This document shows, in pieces, positions 10,716-19,316 of a stretch of 64,000 nt of DNA. The position numbers and the translations under genes are program-made. Numbering within the stretch: the first letter of the stretch is position 1; each line of letters opens with the position of its first letter. The notes under the pieces were generated by a model. That model was given only the letters and a program-made list of their open reading frames with translations. It was not told the origin of the DNA and ran no database searches. Source of the stretch: Virgibacillus salexigens (lineage in GTDB: Bacteria > Bacillota > Bacilli > Bacillales > Amphibacillaceae); assembly GCF_014905415.1 (NCBI RefSeq), contig NZ_BNEO01000007.1:1-64000 (forward strand), read 5' to 3'.

Positions 10716-10763
10716 GATATAAGCACTAGATATACAAATGTTAACGGTGAGGAGGATACGAAA

Positions 10764-11426
10764 TTGGGGATATGGAAGCGGATGAGAGAAGATATGGATG
10801 TAGTTTTTGAGCAAGATCCGGCAGCACGAACGTATATCGAAGTTTGCCTAACCTATTCAGGATTACATGCCGTGTGGTCTCATCGCATTGCACATGCTTT
10901 TTATAAACGGAGAATGTTTTTTATTGCCCGTGTGATATCACAAGTGAGCCGTTTTTTAACTGGAATTGAAATCCACCCAGGAGCGATCATTGGCCGCCGT
11001 TTGTTTATCGACCATGGCATGGGGGTGGTCATAGGGGAAACATGTGAAATAGGAGATAATGTAACCATCTTCCAGGGAGTGACCTTGGGCGGTACTGGTA
11101 AGGAAAAAGGGAAGCGTCATCCTACCGTTAAAAACAATGCATTAATTGCAACTGGTGCCAAGGTGCTTGGGTCCATTACGATCGGTGAAAGTGCAAAAGT
11201 AGGTGGTGGTTCCGTGGTACTCCGAGATGTACCAGATCATGCTACTGTTGTAGGAGTTCCAGGAAAAGTAGTTAAGCAAAATGGGGAAAAAGTAAGAAGA
11301 GATCTGGACCATCATAAGATGCCGGATCCTGTTTCCAACCGCTGTGAATATTTACAAAACGAAATAGATGCGTTAAAAGGTGAAATTGCAGAATTGAAGG
11401 AAGGGAAAAAACATCATGTCGATTAA
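10764..11426 (+). CDS. cysE: Serine O-acetyltransferase
   Basis: CysE acetylates serine to O-acetylserine, the first step of cysteine synthesis. The 220-residue protein has the N-terminal helical SAT domain and the left-handed beta-helix with hexapeptide repeats ([20 protein letters not shown] region). The frame is open upstream to 10623, but that stretch is the T-box. I start at TTG 10764 because GGTGAGGAGG (10746-10755) precedes it and the protein then begins [12 protein letters not shown], as in the family. It overlaps cysS by 11 nt and is controlled by the Cys T-box. Confidence 0.94.
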   Translation: MGIWKRMREDMDVVFEQDPAARTYIEVCLTYSGLHAVWSHRIAHAFYKRRMFFIARVISQVSRFLTGIEIHPGAIIGRRLFIDHGMGVVIGETCEIGDNVTIFQGVTLGGTGKEKGKRHPTVKNNALIATGAKVLGSITIGESAKVGGGSVVLRDVPDHATVVGVPGKVVKQNGEKVRRDLDHHKMPDPVSNRCEYLQNEIDALKGEIAELKEGKKHHVD

Positions 11427-12816
11427 AATTTATAATACACTTACTCGCCAAAAAGAAGTATTTAAACCCTTAAATGAAGGCAAAGTAAGCATTTATGTAT
11501 GTGGACCTACTGTATACAATTACATCCATATAGGCAATGCTAGACCGGCTATTGTGTTTGATACCGTTCGACGTTACTTTGAATATAAAGGTTTCACTGT
11601 TGATTATGTACTTAATTTCACAGATGTGGATGATAAATTAATTAAGGCTGCAAATGAACTAGGGGAAGAAGTGCCGGAGGTTGCAGGCCGATTTATTGAT
11701 GCTTATCTTGAAGATGTTGGTGCGTTAGGAGTGAAGAAAGCAACAAGAAACCCACGTGTAACGGAGACGATGGATGATATTATTCAATTCATAGAAAAGC
11801 TTATTGAGAAGGGTTACGCATACGAGGCTGAAGGTGATGTATATTTTAAGCCTCGTCAATTTGATGGGTATGGTAAGTTATCACATCAATCCATTGATGA
11901 ATTGCGGGCAGGTTCTCGAATTCAAGTTGGAGAAAAGAAAAAGGATCCATTGGATTTTGCTCTTTGGAAACAAGCAAAGGAAGGAGAAATAGCTTGGGAT
12001 TCTCCTTGGGGCAAAGGGCGTCCAGGGTGGCATATAGAATGCTCTGCTATGGTAAAGAAATATTTAGGTGATACCATTGATATTCATGCTGGCGGACAAG
12101 ATTTAGCATTTCCTCATCATGAAAATGAAATAGCACAGTCGGAAGCAATGAACGGAAAAACATTTGCTAATTATTGGATGCATAATGGATATATTAATAT
12201 AGATAATGAAAAAATGTCTAAATCACTAGGGAATTTTGTGCTAACGCGAGATTTAATTAATCAGCATGATCCGCAAGTACTTCGTTTCTTTATGCTCAGT
12301 GTACATTATCGTCACCCAATCAATTTTACAGAAGAGTTGCTTAAGAGTGCAGAAAACAGTTTGGAAAGAATTACAACAGCATATGATAATCTTGCACATC
12401 GTAAAGCTTCCAGCATGGACTTAGTTGACCATAAAGATAGATGGATGGAAAAAATATCTAAATGGAAGCAGCAATTTGAAGATGAAATGGATGATGACTT
12501 TAATACTGCAAATGGAATATCAGTGCTTTTTGATGTTACAAAAGAAGCAAATGTTTATTTGCAATCACATCAAACATGCAGCCATGTAATTGAAGCATTT
12601 CAAGAGACGATACAGTCTTTCTTAAATGTGTTAGGTATTGAAATAAAAGAAGACCAGCCGTTACTTGATGAAGATATTGAGGCATTAATTGAAGAGAGGA
12701 ATGAAGCTAGAAAAGCCCGTAACTTTGAACGAGCAGATGAGATTCGTGATATGCTAAAGGATAAAAATATTCTACTAGAGGATACACCTCAAGGAGTACG
12801 ATGGAAGAGGGGCTAA
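11416..12816 (+). CDS. cysS: Cysteinyl-tRNA synthetase
   Basis: Class I synthetase for tRNA-Cys, 466 residues, exactly the usual length. Seen are the zinc ligand Cys29, HIGN after PTVYNYI, the second zinc region WHIECSAM and HHENE, and [11 protein letters not shown] at 11416 lies inside the end of cysE behind GAAGGAAGGG, so the two genes are translationally coupled. Both genes are governed by the upstream Cys T-box, linking cysteine supply with its use. Confidence 0.97.
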   Translation: MSIKIYNTLTRQKEVFKPLNEGKVSIYVCGPTVYNYIHIGNARPAIVFDTVRRYFEYKGFTVDYVLNFTDVDDKLIKAANELGEEVPEVAGRFIDAYLEDVGALGVKKATRNPRVTETMDDIIQFIEKLIEKGYAYEAEGDVYFKPRQFDGYGKLSHQSIDELRAGSRIQVGEKKKDPLDFALWKQAKEGEIAWDSPWGKGRPGWHIECSAMVKKYLGDTIDIHAGGQDLAFPHHENEIAQSEAMNGKTFANYWMHNGYINIDNEKMSKSLGNFVLTRDLINQHDPQVLRFFMLSVHYRHPINFTEELLKSAENSLERITTAYDNLAHRKASSMDLVDHKDRWMEKISKWKQQFEDEMDDDFNTANGISVLFDVTKEANVYLQSHQTCSHVIEAFQETIQSFLNVLGIEIKEDQPLLDEDIEALIEERNEARKARNFERADEIRDMLKDKNILLEDTPQGVRWKRG

Positions 12817-12817
12817 T

Positions 12818-13216
12818 ATGAAGGACGATGTGAAACAGATGAAAAGCTTAGCCCTTGCTTATATGGGAGATGCTGTCTATGAAGTGTATATTAGGGAGCA
12901 TCTCTTGCAACATGGTCAAGTAAAGCCGCAACAATTACACAAAGAAGCAATTAAATACGTTTCAGGGAAAGCACAGGCAAATGTTGTCATGCAGTGGTTG
13001 GAAATAGGGTATCTCAGTGAGGAGGAACAACGGGTAGTAGCTAGGGGCCGAAATGCGAAGTCTGGTTCGGTTCCTAAGAATTTAAGTGTCCAAGCCTATC
13101 GTTATAGTACAGCATTTGAAGCACTCATCGGGTATCATTACTTGTCAAAACATCAAGCGCGTCTGGATGAACTAATAGAGGATGCCATTAAAGTTACAGA
13201 AAGGAGTGAGGCTTAA
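12818..13216 (+). CDS. mrnC: Mini-ribonuclease 3
   Basis: MrnC is a small RNase III-type enzyme without a dsRNA-binding domain that matures the ends of 23S rRNA in Bacillus. The 132-residue product has the catalytic core signature AYMGDAVYE (about residues 14-22) and the later acidic helix. It starts one nucleotide after the cysS stop, with AGAGGGG as ribosome site. It overlaps rlmB by 1 nt, so cysS, mrnC, rlmB and rae1 are a tight unit. Confidence 0.95.
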   Translation: MKDDVKQMKSLALAYMGDAVYEVYIREHLLQHGQVKPQQLHKEAIKYVSGKAQANVVMQWLEIGYLSEEEQRVVARGRNAKSGSVPKNLSVQAYRYSTAFEALIGYHYLSKHQARLDELIEDAIKVTERSEA

Positions 13217-13959
13217 TGGATCAAGAATTAATTATCGGTAAGAACCCGGTGATAGAAGCATTGAATTCGGGTCGGTCAGTTAATAAAGTGTTAATTTCGG
13301 AACAATTGAATGCGACCACACAAGGTAAAATTATTCAATTCGGTAAAACTGCAGGGACAATTGTACAGAAAGTGCCAAAGCGTAAATTAGATCAGCTATC
13401 CAATGGTAATCATCAAGGGGTGGTTGCCTATGTAGCTTCCTATAGCTATGCTACGTTGGATGACTTGTTCCAGAAAGCACAGGAGCGGTCAGAATCACCT
13501 TTCTTTATCATCTTAGATGAATTGGAAGACCCTCATAACTTGGGTTCTATTCTCCGTTCTGCTGATGCTGTGGGAGCACATGGGGTTATTATTCCTAAAC
13601 GTCGCTCCGTAGGATTAACAGCAACCGTTGCTAAAACTGCGGCAGGTGCAATTGAGCATATTCCGGTAGCTAGAGTGACCAATATTGCAAATACAATTGA
13701 TGAATTAAAAGATCGCCATATATGGGTGGTTGGGACAGAAGCAAATGCGACGGAAGACTACAGGAAGCTGGATGGTACATTACCGATTGCGATTGTGATA
13801 GGTAACGAAGGAAAAGGGATGAGTCGTTTAGTTCAAAAGAAGTGCGATTGGACGGTCAGCCTTCCGATGAAAGGAAAAGTTTCCTCTTTAAACGCGTCCG
13901 TTGCCTGTGGGCTACTATTGTACGAGGTTTATCGCAAAAGGTTTCCTGTTGGTGAATAA
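13216..13959 (+). CDS. rlmB: 23S rRNA (guanosine-2'-O-)-methyltransferase RlmB
   Basis: SpoU/TrmH-family methyltransferase (247 residues) expected to methylate G2251 of 23S rRNA. An N-terminal substrate-binding domain (about 1-80) precedes the knotted SPOUT domain. The family motifs are LDELEDPHNLGSILRSAD, VIGNEGKGMSRL and SLPMKGKVSSLNASVA. AAAGGAGTGAGG precedes ATG 13216, which overlaps the mrnC stop (TAATG). Confidence 0.96.
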   Translation: MDQELIIGKNPVIEALNSGRSVNKVLISEQLNATTQGKIIQFGKTAGTIVQKVPKRKLDQLSNGNHQGVVAYVASYSYATLDDLFQKAQERSESPFFIILDELEDPHNLGSILRSADAVGAHGVIIPKRRSVGLTATVAKTAAGAIEHIPVARVTNIANTIDELKDRHIWVVGTEANATEDYRKLDGTLPIAIVIGNEGKGMSRLVQKKCDWTVSLPMKGKVSSLNASVACGLLLYEVYRKRFPVGE

Positions 13960-13961
13960 AG

Positions 13962-14471
13962 ATGATTGTAGTAATTGTTGATGGATATAACATAATTGGA
14001 GCATGGGAAGAACTTCAGAAACTAAAAGAGAAAGATGTTGGACAAGCTAGAGATCGCTTAATCGAACTAATGGCAGAATATCAAGCTTATTCGGGGTATC
14101 GAGTGATTGTTGTTTTTGATGCTTACTATGTTAGAGGAATTGCCAGTAAACTAAAGGCATACGATGTGGAAGTTATCTTTACTAAAGAGAAAGAAACAGC
14201 TGATGAATGTATAGAGAAGCTAGTAAAAGAAGTGAAAAACATTCAAACCCAAGTGTATGTTGCAACTTCGGATTACGCTGAACAACGTACAATATTTGGT
14301 AGTGGAGCTTTACGAAAGTCGGCAAGAGAGCTATTTATAGAATCGAAAAATATAGAAAAAGAAATAGAAGCAACAATCGATCTGCATCATAAAACCCAGG
14401 CTCATACGAAAATTGAGTTGGACCAAGCCGTTCTGGAAAAATTTGAGAAGTGGCGAAGGGGAGAAATGTAA
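13962..14471 (+). CDS. rae1: Rae1, ribosome-associated NYN-domain endoribonuclease
   Basis: This 169-residue NYN/PIN-like protein matches B. subtilis YacP (Rae1), which cleaves mRNA in the ribosomal A site in a translation-dependent way. The first strand VIVDGYNIIGAW holds Asp7, and further acidic residues follow in VVFDAYYV and VATSDYAEQ. It starts 2 nt after rlmB, so it is the last gene of the cysE-cysS-mrnC-rlmB-rae1 unit, before the sigH promoter. Confidence 0.92.
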   Translation: MIVVIVDGYNIIGAWEELQKLKEKDVGQARDRLIELMAEYQAYSGYRVIVVFDAYYVRGIASKLKAYDVEVIFTKEKETADECIEKLVKEVKNIQTQVYVATSDYAEQRTIFGSGALRKSARELFIESKNIEKEIEATIDLHHKTQAHTKIELDQAVLEKFEKWRRGEM

Positions 14472-14510
14472 AAATAGGGTTAAACCGCATCATTCTCCTC
14501 TTTTGCTGTG

Positions 14511-14540
14511 TTGACGATTATAAAGCGCTTCCTGTATAAT
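14511..14540 (+). promoter_or_regulatory. sigH promoter
   Basis: TTGACG (14511-14516), an 18-nt spacer and TATAAT (14535-14540) form a good SigA promoter about 40 nt before the sigH start. In B. subtilis this promoter is repressed by AbrB; I cannot identify an AbrB site by eye. Confidence 0.75.
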
Positions 14541-14581
14541 AAGTTTTAAATTGACTGCGTGGTAGTCAGGGGGTCATCTTG

Positions 14582-15232
14582 GTGAGTGCCAACCATATGG
14601 AGATTGACGAGAAGCATTTGAGTATGTTGGATGATGAGGGGATATTGCAGCTTATCCATCAAGGAAATAGTCAAGCGCTGGATTATTTAATACATAAGTA
14701 TAGGAATTTTGTACGGGCAAAAGCTCGAACCTATTTCTTAATAGGCGCTGATAAAGAGGATATTATTCAGGAAGGGATGATTGGCCTGTATAAGGCGATC
14801 CGTGATTATGACGGGGACAAGCTATCGTCTTTTAAAGCTTTTGCAGAATTATGTGTTACTAGACAAATTATTACAGCGATTAAAACCGCCACTCGGCAAA
14901 AGCATATTCCTCTTAATTCCTATGTATCTTTGGACAAGCCAATTTATGATGAAGAGACTGACCGCACTTTATTAGATGTGATTGCAGGATCAAAAGCCAT
15001 AGACCCGCAGGAGCTTTTGATAAATAGAGAGAAGTTTGGGGATATGGAACTAAAATTATCAGAATTGTTAAGCGAATTAGAGAAGAAAGTGCTTCATCTT
15101 TATCTGGACGGCAGGACGTATCAGGAGATATCTGTGGATCTTAACCGGCATGTGAAGTCTATTGATAATGCGCTTCAACGAGTGAAGCGCAAATTAGAGC
15201 AGCTCATAGAAGGGAATGAGCTTACACATTAG
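14582..15232 (+). CDS. sigH: RNA polymerase sigma factor SigH
   Basis: Sigma-30, which directs the transition to stationary phase, competence and sporulation genes in Bacillus. About 216 residues. Region 2 (DYLIHKYRNFVRAKARTYFLIGADKEDIIQEG and RQIITAIKTATRQKH) is nearly identical to B. subtilis SigH, and region 4 (YLDGRTYQEISVDLNRHVKSIDNALQRVKRK) is complete. The start is GTG 14582 or the adjacent TTG 14579; GTG is preferred for its 8-nt spacing from AGGGGG. Confidence 0.95.
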   Translation: MSANHMEIDEKHLSMLDDEGILQLIHQGNSQALDYLIHKYRNFVRAKARTYFLIGADKEDIIQEGMIGLYKAIRDYDGDKLSSFKAFAELCVTRQIITAIKTATRQKHIPLNSYVSLDKPIYDEETDRTLLDVIAGSKAIDPQELLINREKFGDMELKLSELLSELEKKVLHLYLDGRTYQEISVDLNRHVKSIDNALQRVKRKLEQLIEGNELTH

Positions 15233-15240
15233 GAGATATA

Positions 15241-15269
15241 TTGACACGATATTGCAAGCGTGCTAGAGT
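15241..15269 (+). promoter_or_regulatory. Promoter of rpmG-secE
   Basis: TTGACA (15241-15246), a 17-nt spacer ending in TGC, and TAGAGT (15264-15269) form a consensus-like SigA promoter with an extended -10. It lies 36 nt before rpmG. Confidence 0.75.
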
Positions 15270-15304
15270 TGATAGTAGATTATTCCCTCGTTTGAGGTGA
15301 CGTT

Positions 15305-15454
15305 ATGAACAAAAAGATAACTTTGGCATGTGCAGAATGTTCAAGTAGAAATTATACCACACATAAGAATGTATCCACACAACCTGCACGGCTGGAAGTG
15401 AAAAAATACTGCAAAGTTTGCGGTAAGCATACGCTGCACCGTGAGACGAAATAG
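15305..15454 (+). CDS. rpmG: 50S ribosomal protein L33 (zinc form)
   Basis: A 49-codon gene whose product [16 protein letters not shown]...ETK is a bL33 protein of normal length. Cys9, Cys12, Cys36 and Cys39 make it the zinc-binding (C+) type. GAGGTGACGTT precedes ATG 15305. Bacillus species carry several L33 copies; this is the one linked to secE. Confidence 0.93.
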   Translation: MNKKITLACAECSSRNYTTHKNVSTQPARLEVKKYCKVCGKHTLHRETK

Positions 15455-15549
15455 ACTCCGATGCGCTGAATATAGTATGGGGTTAGCTAGTAAGGGTCAA
15501 AAATAGATAAGGTGACCCACGATTTTCAGGTTAGGTAGGGGGTACAAGT

Positions 15550-15717
15550 ATGTTTCGTTTCTTAAAAAATGTTTCAAGAGAAATGAAAAAAGTTAGCTGG
15601 CCAAGCGGCAAGGAATTAACTAGTTATACAATTACGGTTATTACAACAGTAGCTTTCATGGCATTATTTTTCTTTTTAATTGATCTTGGAATTACACAAA
15701 TTTTGAATCTGTTATAA
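15550..15717 (+). CDS. secE: Protein translocase subunit SecE
   Basis: A 55-residue SecE of the short Gram-positive type, the clamp of the SecYEG channel. It has the amphipathic motif REMKKVSWPSGKEL (10-23) and one transmembrane helix (about 28-50). ATG 15550 follows TAGGGGGT. It sits between rpmG and nusG as in B. subtilis. SecY is encoded at 42085. Confidence 0.93.
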   Translation: MFRFLKNVSREMKKVSWPSGKELTSYTITVITTVAFMALFFFLIDLGITQILNLL

Positions 15718-15748
15718 TATTGATTGAATATTTATAGGATAAATATGC

Positions 15749-15805
15749 TATAATGAAGAATAATATACGACTTTTTAGAAAAACCCGGAGGAAAACGGGT
15801 TTTTT
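15749..15805 (+). promoter_or_regulatory. TATAAT box and intrinsic terminator between secE and nusG
   Basis: A TATAAT at 15749-15754 (weak upstream TTGAAT at 15724-15729) is followed by the hairpin AAACCCG (15781-15787) with CGGGTTT (15796-15802) and a T run. The hairpin ends about 120 nt before nusG. It may terminate the rpmG-secE message, with nusG read from a promoter I cannot pin down, or act as an attenuator. A 14-nt palindrome, AGGGGATATCCCCT, follows at 15846-15859. Confidence 0.7.
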
Positions 15806-15886
15806 AAATTGGCAAATAAATGTAATGAGAATCAATTGAAAATTAAGGGGATATCCCCTCATTTCATATAAAATGACTAATAGTAA

Positions 15887-15926
15887 AAGGGAGGGAAGGA
15901 CAAAGTTAGATTGTCCTAATAAAATG
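15887..15926 (+). promoter_or_regulatory. nusG ribosome site separated from its ATG by a hairpin
   Basis: The Shine-Dalgarno AAGGGAGG (15887-15894) lies about 28 nt from ATG 15924. Between them AGGACAA (15897-15903) pairs perfectly with TTGTCCT (15911-15917). Folding this 21-nt hairpin out leaves about 7 nt, the ideal spacing. The in-frame ATG at 15873 would add 17 residues unlike any NusG N-terminus and lacks a ribosome site of its own. Confidence 0.6.
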
Positions 15927-16460
15927 GAGAAAAATTGGTATGTCGTTCACACATACTCTGGTTATGAGAACAAAGTAAAAATGAATTTAGAAAAACGTGT
16001 CCAATCAATGGGGATGGAAGACAAGATCTTCCGTGTTATTGTCCCAGAGGATGAAGAAACGGAAATAAAAAATGGGAAGAAGAAAGTAACGAAGAAAAAG
16101 TTCTTTCCTGGTTATGTATTAACAGAGATGGTTATGACTGATGATTCTTGGTATGTGGTAAGGAATACACCTGGTGTAACTGGCTTTATTGGTTCAAGTG
16201 GCGGTGGAACGAAACCAACTCCATTGCTGCCAGATGAAGTAGAGAGTGTGCTAAAACGTATGGGTGTGGATGAAGCTGTCGTACAGTTTGACTTTGAATT
16301 AAAAGAAAATGTACGAGTAACAGATGGCCCCTTTACTGATTTCACAGGCAGTATTGAAAATATAGATACGGATAAACAAAAAGTGAAAGTTCACGTAAAT
16401 ATGTTTGGCAGAGAGACACCTGTAGAATTGGACTTCTCTCAAATTGAAAAACTATCATAA
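15924..16460 (+). CDS. nusG: Transcription elongation/termination factor NusG
   Basis: NusG binds RNA polymerase and, in Bacillus, promotes pausing. 178 residues (B. subtilis 177). The NGN domain begins MEKNWYVVHTYSGYENKV and holds the FFPGYVL and RNTPGVTGF motifs. The C-terminal KOW domain contains VRVTDGPFTDFTGSIENI. I start at ATG 15924 because the protein then matches family N-termini; the ribosome site is brought close by a hairpin. A terminator separates the gene from secE, and rplK has its own promoter downstream. Confidence 0.95.
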   Translation: MEKNWYVVHTYSGYENKVKMNLEKRVQSMGMEDKIFRVIVPEDEETEIKNGKKKVTKKKFFPGYVLTEMVMTDDSWYVVRNTPGVTGFIGSSGGGTKPTPLLPDEVESVLKRMGVDEAVVQFDFELKENVRVTDGPFTDFTGSIENIDTDKQKVKVHVNMFGRETPVELDFSQIEKLS

Positions 16461-16486
16461 AACAACAAAAGAAAATTAGACAAACC

Positions 16487-16515
16487 TTGCATTATTTTAA
16501 AATCCATGCTAAAAT
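16487..16515 (+). promoter_or_regulatory. rplK promoter
   Basis: TTGCAT (16487-16492), a 17-nt spacer ending in TGC (extended -10), and TAAAAT (16510-16515). The leader to rplK is about 100 nt. Confidence 0.72.
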
Positions 16516-16619
16516 TCTTTTGTTATTCATGTATCTACCCCATAGGTAGAACAAATTTGAGTGGGAGGGCACCACAAGGACCCTATTACCACATCACGGA
16601 CTTTAAGGAGGTGTGTCTC

Positions 16620-17045
16620 GTGGCTAAAAAAGTAATTAAGCTTGTAAAATTACAAATCCCGGCTGGGAAAGCAAATCCAGCTCCGCCAGTAGGTCCTGCA
16701 TTAGGTCAGGCAGGTGTGAATATCATGGGATTCTGTAAAGAATTCAACGCACGTACGCAAGATCAAGCGGGTATGATTATCCCTGTTGAAATTACGGTGT
16801 TTGAAGACCGTTCATTTACATTTATTACAAAAACTCCACCTGCAGCTGTGCTGTTGAAAAAAGCAGCTGGTATTGAAACTGCTTCAGGTGAGCCTAATCG
16901 TAATAAAGTCGCTACAATTAAACGCGATAAAGTAAAAGAAATCGCAGAAACAAAAATGCCTGATTTAAATGCTGCTGACGTAGAAGCAGCGATGCGCATG
17001 GTTGAAGGAACCGCACGCAGCATGGGTATCAACATCGAAGACTAA
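16620..17045 (+). CDS. rplK: 50S ribosomal protein L11
   Basis: uL11 forms the base of the L7/L12 stalk and is needed for RelA stimulation and factor binding. From GTG 16620 the protein is 141 residues, the family length, beginning [29 protein letters not shown] supports this start; the open frame back to 16506 covers the promoter and leader and is not coding. A terminator-like hairpin stands before rplA. Confidence 0.96.
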   Translation: MAKKVIKLVKLQIPAGKANPAPPVGPALGQAGVNIMGFCKEFNARTQDQAGMIIPVEITVFEDRSFTFITKTPPAAVLLKKAAGIETASGEPNRNKVATIKRDKVKEIAETKMPDLNAADVEAAMRMVEGTARSMGINIED

Positions 17046-17156
17046 TCATGATGACCTATGTGCAGTCAACAGTAGCTATTTAGCTTGTTGACTAGTCAGC
17101 ATTCTTACTTTGCGAAGCCAATCTTTGCATTGGAATGTTTACTGAGAGTACGGTAT

Positions 17157-17264
17157 AGGTTGCGGTTGGGTTGCCTCTCGCAACCTTTTTCGTGAAGATG
17201 ATAATTCGGTTTGGTACCAAATTATCCTCTTAAGCTTTATAAAAGCCGGGTCGTGCTTTTATAA
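17157..17264 (+). promoter_or_regulatory. Structured rplK-rplA leader with terminator hairpin
   Basis: The 263-nt gap holds a clear intrinsic terminator: AGGTTGCG (17157-17164) with CGCAACCT (17179-17186), then TTTTT. After it comes GATAATT/AATTATC (17200-17226) around TTTGGTACCAAA, and then a 10-bp hairpin TTATAAAAGC/GCTTTTATAA (17237-17264) just before GTGGGAGG. Such a set before rplA suggests attenuation or an L1-binding leader; the L1 role is inference. Confidence 0.6.
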
Positions 17265-17308
17265 GTGGGAGGTATAACCGTTATAACCACATTAGAGGAG
17301 GAAATAAA

Positions 17309-18007
17309 ATGGCTAAAAAAGGAAAAAAACATCAAGAAGCTTTGAAGCTTGTTGATCGTTCAAAATCATATGAAGTAGCTGAAGCAATTGCTCTAGTTAA
17401 AGAGACTGCAAAAGCTAATTTCGATGAAACAGTAGAAGCTGCTTTTCGTTTAGGAGTAGATCCGAAGAAAGCAGATCAGCAAATTCGGGGAGCAATGGTG
17501 CTTCCTCATGGAACAGGTAAATCACAACGAGTGCTTGTTTTCGCTAAAGGTGATAAAGCGAAAGAAGCGGAAGCTGCTGGTGCTGATTATGTTGGAGAAT
17601 CTGACTATATCAACAAAATTAACCAAGGCTGGTTTGAGTTTGATGTAGTAGTTGCTACTCCAGACATGATGGCAGAAGTTGGTAAACTTGGACGTGTATT
17701 AGGACCAAAAGGTCTAATGCCGAATCCAAAAACAGGAACAGTTACATTTGAAGTAGAAAAAGCTGTTCAAGATATTAAAGCGGGTAAAGTTGAATACCGT
17801 GTAGATAAATCTGCTAACATTCATGTTCCAATCGGCAAGATTTCATTTGATAATCAGAAACTTGTTGAGAACTTTGAAGCTATTACAGATACGCTTGTTA
17901 AAGCGAAGCCTCAAGCTTCTAAAGGGACGTACATGAAAAATGCATCTGTCGCTTCAACGATGGGGCCTGGAATCCGTGTTGACGTTTCAAATATGGTTCG
18001 TCGATAA
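17309..18007 (+). CDS. rplA: 50S ribosomal protein L1
   Basis: uL1 forms the mobile L1 stalk at the E site. 232 residues, identical in length to B. subtilis L1. The conserved signature [23 protein letters not shown] is present as [26 protein letters not shown] precedes ATG 17309. In many bacteria L1 represses its own mRNA; the structured leader before this gene is consistent with that but is not proof. Confidence 0.97.
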   Translation: MAKKGKKHQEALKLVDRSKSYEVAEAIALVKETAKANFDETVEAAFRLGVDPKKADQQIRGAMVLPHGTGKSQRVLVFAKGDKAKEAEAAGADYVGESDYINKINQGWFEFDVVVATPDMMAEVGKLGRVLGPKGLMPNPKTGTVTFEVEKAVQDIKAGKVEYRVDKSANIHVPIGKISFDNQKLVENFEAITDTLVKAKPQASKGTYMKNASVASTMGPGIRVDVSNMVRR

Positions 18008-18014
18008 AAAGTTA

Positions 18015-18043
18015 TTGACTTTTTATTAAGAATTCGTTATACT
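18015..18043 (+). promoter_or_regulatory. rplJL promoter
   Basis: TTGACT (18015-18020), a 17-nt spacer and TATACT (18038-18043), directly after the rplA stop and ahead of the L10 leader. Confidence 0.8.
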
Positions 18044-18054
18044 GATTTTTGGCG

Positions 18055-18197
18055 ATAAAAGAATATGTTGTACCGTAGACAGCAGGGACGCGCAGACGTT
18101 TAATTCATCCTGCCGAGGTGTTTATAAATAAATTGGTAATCGACTGATGTGTGATTCCAATAAAAATAAGCTCCCATGTCTGCGTGGGAGCTTTTTT
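18055..18197 (+). ncRNA. L10 leader RNA of rplJ-rplL
   Basis: The conserved L10-leader core is present: GTACCGTAGACAGCAGG, then ACGCGCAGACG and CATCCTGCCGAGGT (about 18072-18120), the binding site of L10(L12)4. It ends in an intrinsic terminator, AAGCTCCCA (18168-18176) with TGGGAGCTT (18185-18193), and a T run. Excess L10 complex should favour termination and so limit rplJ-rplL. Confidence 0.88.
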
Positions 18198-18255
18198 AAT
18201 AACTATAATTGCTTTGAGAATACGGTATAATAAGTAACTTTTAGGAGGTGGAAGA

Positions 18256-18756
18256 ATGTCTGATATTATCGAACAAAAGAAACAACTTGTCGAAGAAATT
18301 AAAGATAAATTCTTGGCAAGTGAAACTTCAGTAGTAGTAGATTACCGAGGTTTGAATGTTGCAGAAGTAACAGAGCTACGTCAGCAACTGCGTGCAGAGG
18401 GGATAGAATTCAAAGTGTACAAAAACTCTATGACTCGCCGCGCGGTAGAGGCTGCTGAATTAAATGATCTTAGTGAAACGCTTGTTGGACCGTCTGCTGT
18501 TGCATTTAGTAATGACGATGTAGTAGCTCCAGCAAGAGTCCTGAATGAGTTTGCTAAAAAACATGAAGCACTTGAAATCAAAGGTGGCGTAATTCAAGGG
18601 AATGTTGCTACAATTGATCAAATTAAAGAATTAGCAGATCTTCCAAATTACGAAGGTATGGTATCTATGCTTCTTAGTGTGCTTCAAGCACCAATTCGTA
18701 ATCTTGCATATGCTACTCAAGCAGTTGCAGATCAAAAAGAGGAACAAGGCGCTTAA
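18256..18756 (+). CDS. rplJ: 50S ribosomal protein L10
   Basis: uL10, the stalk platform that anchors L7/L12 dimers. 166 residues, as in B. subtilis. The N-terminal rRNA-binding domain has [17 protein letters not shown], and the C-terminal helix that binds L12 is intact. AGGAGGTGG precedes ATG 18256. It follows the L10 leader, so it should control its own transcript. Confidence 0.97.
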   Translation: MSDIIEQKKQLVEEIKDKFLASETSVVVDYRGLNVAEVTELRQQLRAEGIEFKVYKNSMTRRAVEAAELNDLSETLVGPSAVAFSNDDVVAPARVLNEFAKKHEALEIKGGVIQGNVATIDQIKELADLPNYEGMVSMLLSVLQAPIRNLAYATQAVADQKEEQGA

Positions 18757-18813
18757 TTGGACCGTTTCGGTATAAACAATAAATAATTTATAAAAATTAG
18801 GAGGAAAAATATC

Positions 18814-19182
18814 ATGACTAAAGAACAAATCATTGATGCAGTTAAAGAAATGTCTGTATTAGAACTTAATGATTTAGTGAAAGCAATTGAAGAAGAATTT
18901 GGAGTAACAGCTGCAGCACCTGTAGCAGTAGCAGGTGGAGCTGCTGGCGGTGGCGAAGCTGCTGAAGAACAAACTGAATTTGATGTAGTGCTTAATGATG
19001 CTGGCGCTTCTAAAATTAAGGTTGTTAAAGCAGTACGTGAAATCACTGGTCTAGGTCTTAAAGATGCAAAAGACCTTGTTGATAATGCACCAAAACCAGT
19101 AAAAGAAGGCGTATCTAAAGAAGACGCTGAAGAAGTTAAAGGTAAGCTAGAAGAAGCAGGTGCAACTGTAGAAGTTAAGTAA
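18814..19182 (+). CDS. rplL: 50S ribosomal protein L7/L12
   Basis: bL12 stalk protein that recruits translation GTPases. 122 residues: an N-terminal dimerisation domain (1-33), an Ala/Gly-rich hinge ([19 protein letters not shown]) and the C-terminal factor-binding domain with [26 protein letters not shown] precedes ATG 18814. It shares the L10 leader and is followed by a GC-rich hairpin. Confidence 0.97.
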   Translation: MTKEQIIDAVKEMSVLELNDLVKAIEEEFGVTAAAPVAVAGGAAGGGEAAEEQTEFDVVLNDAGASKIKVVKAVREITGLGLKDAKDLVDNAPKPVKEGVSKEDAEEVKGKLEEAGATVEVK

Positions 19183-19198
19183 TTAATTTCAATATCTG

Positions 19199-19226
19199 GA
19201 GCTCGTCGTATTACTGCGGCGGGCTC
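19199..19226 (+). terminator. Hairpin after rplL
   Basis: GAGCTCGTCG pairs with CGGCGGGCTC (two G-U pairs) just after rplL. The downstream T content is modest (TCTATATATCTT), so termination may be partial. Confidence 0.55.
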
Positions 19227-19316
19227 TCTATATATCTTATAATAGAAGCTATGGAATATGCGGCTTTTAATAATAATGAATACAGCCTTCAATTTTTAAT
19301 TAAAAGTAGGTGCCAA

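Noticed and set aside
10623-10763. N-terminal extension of cysE in frame
   Set aside because: It overlaps the T-box antiterminator and terminator; a proper ribosome site lies before TTG 10764 and the family N-terminus begins there.
16506-16619. N-terminal extension of rplK
   Set aside because: It covers the promoter -10 box and leader; GTG 16620 with AAGGAGGTGTG gives the normal 141-residue L11.
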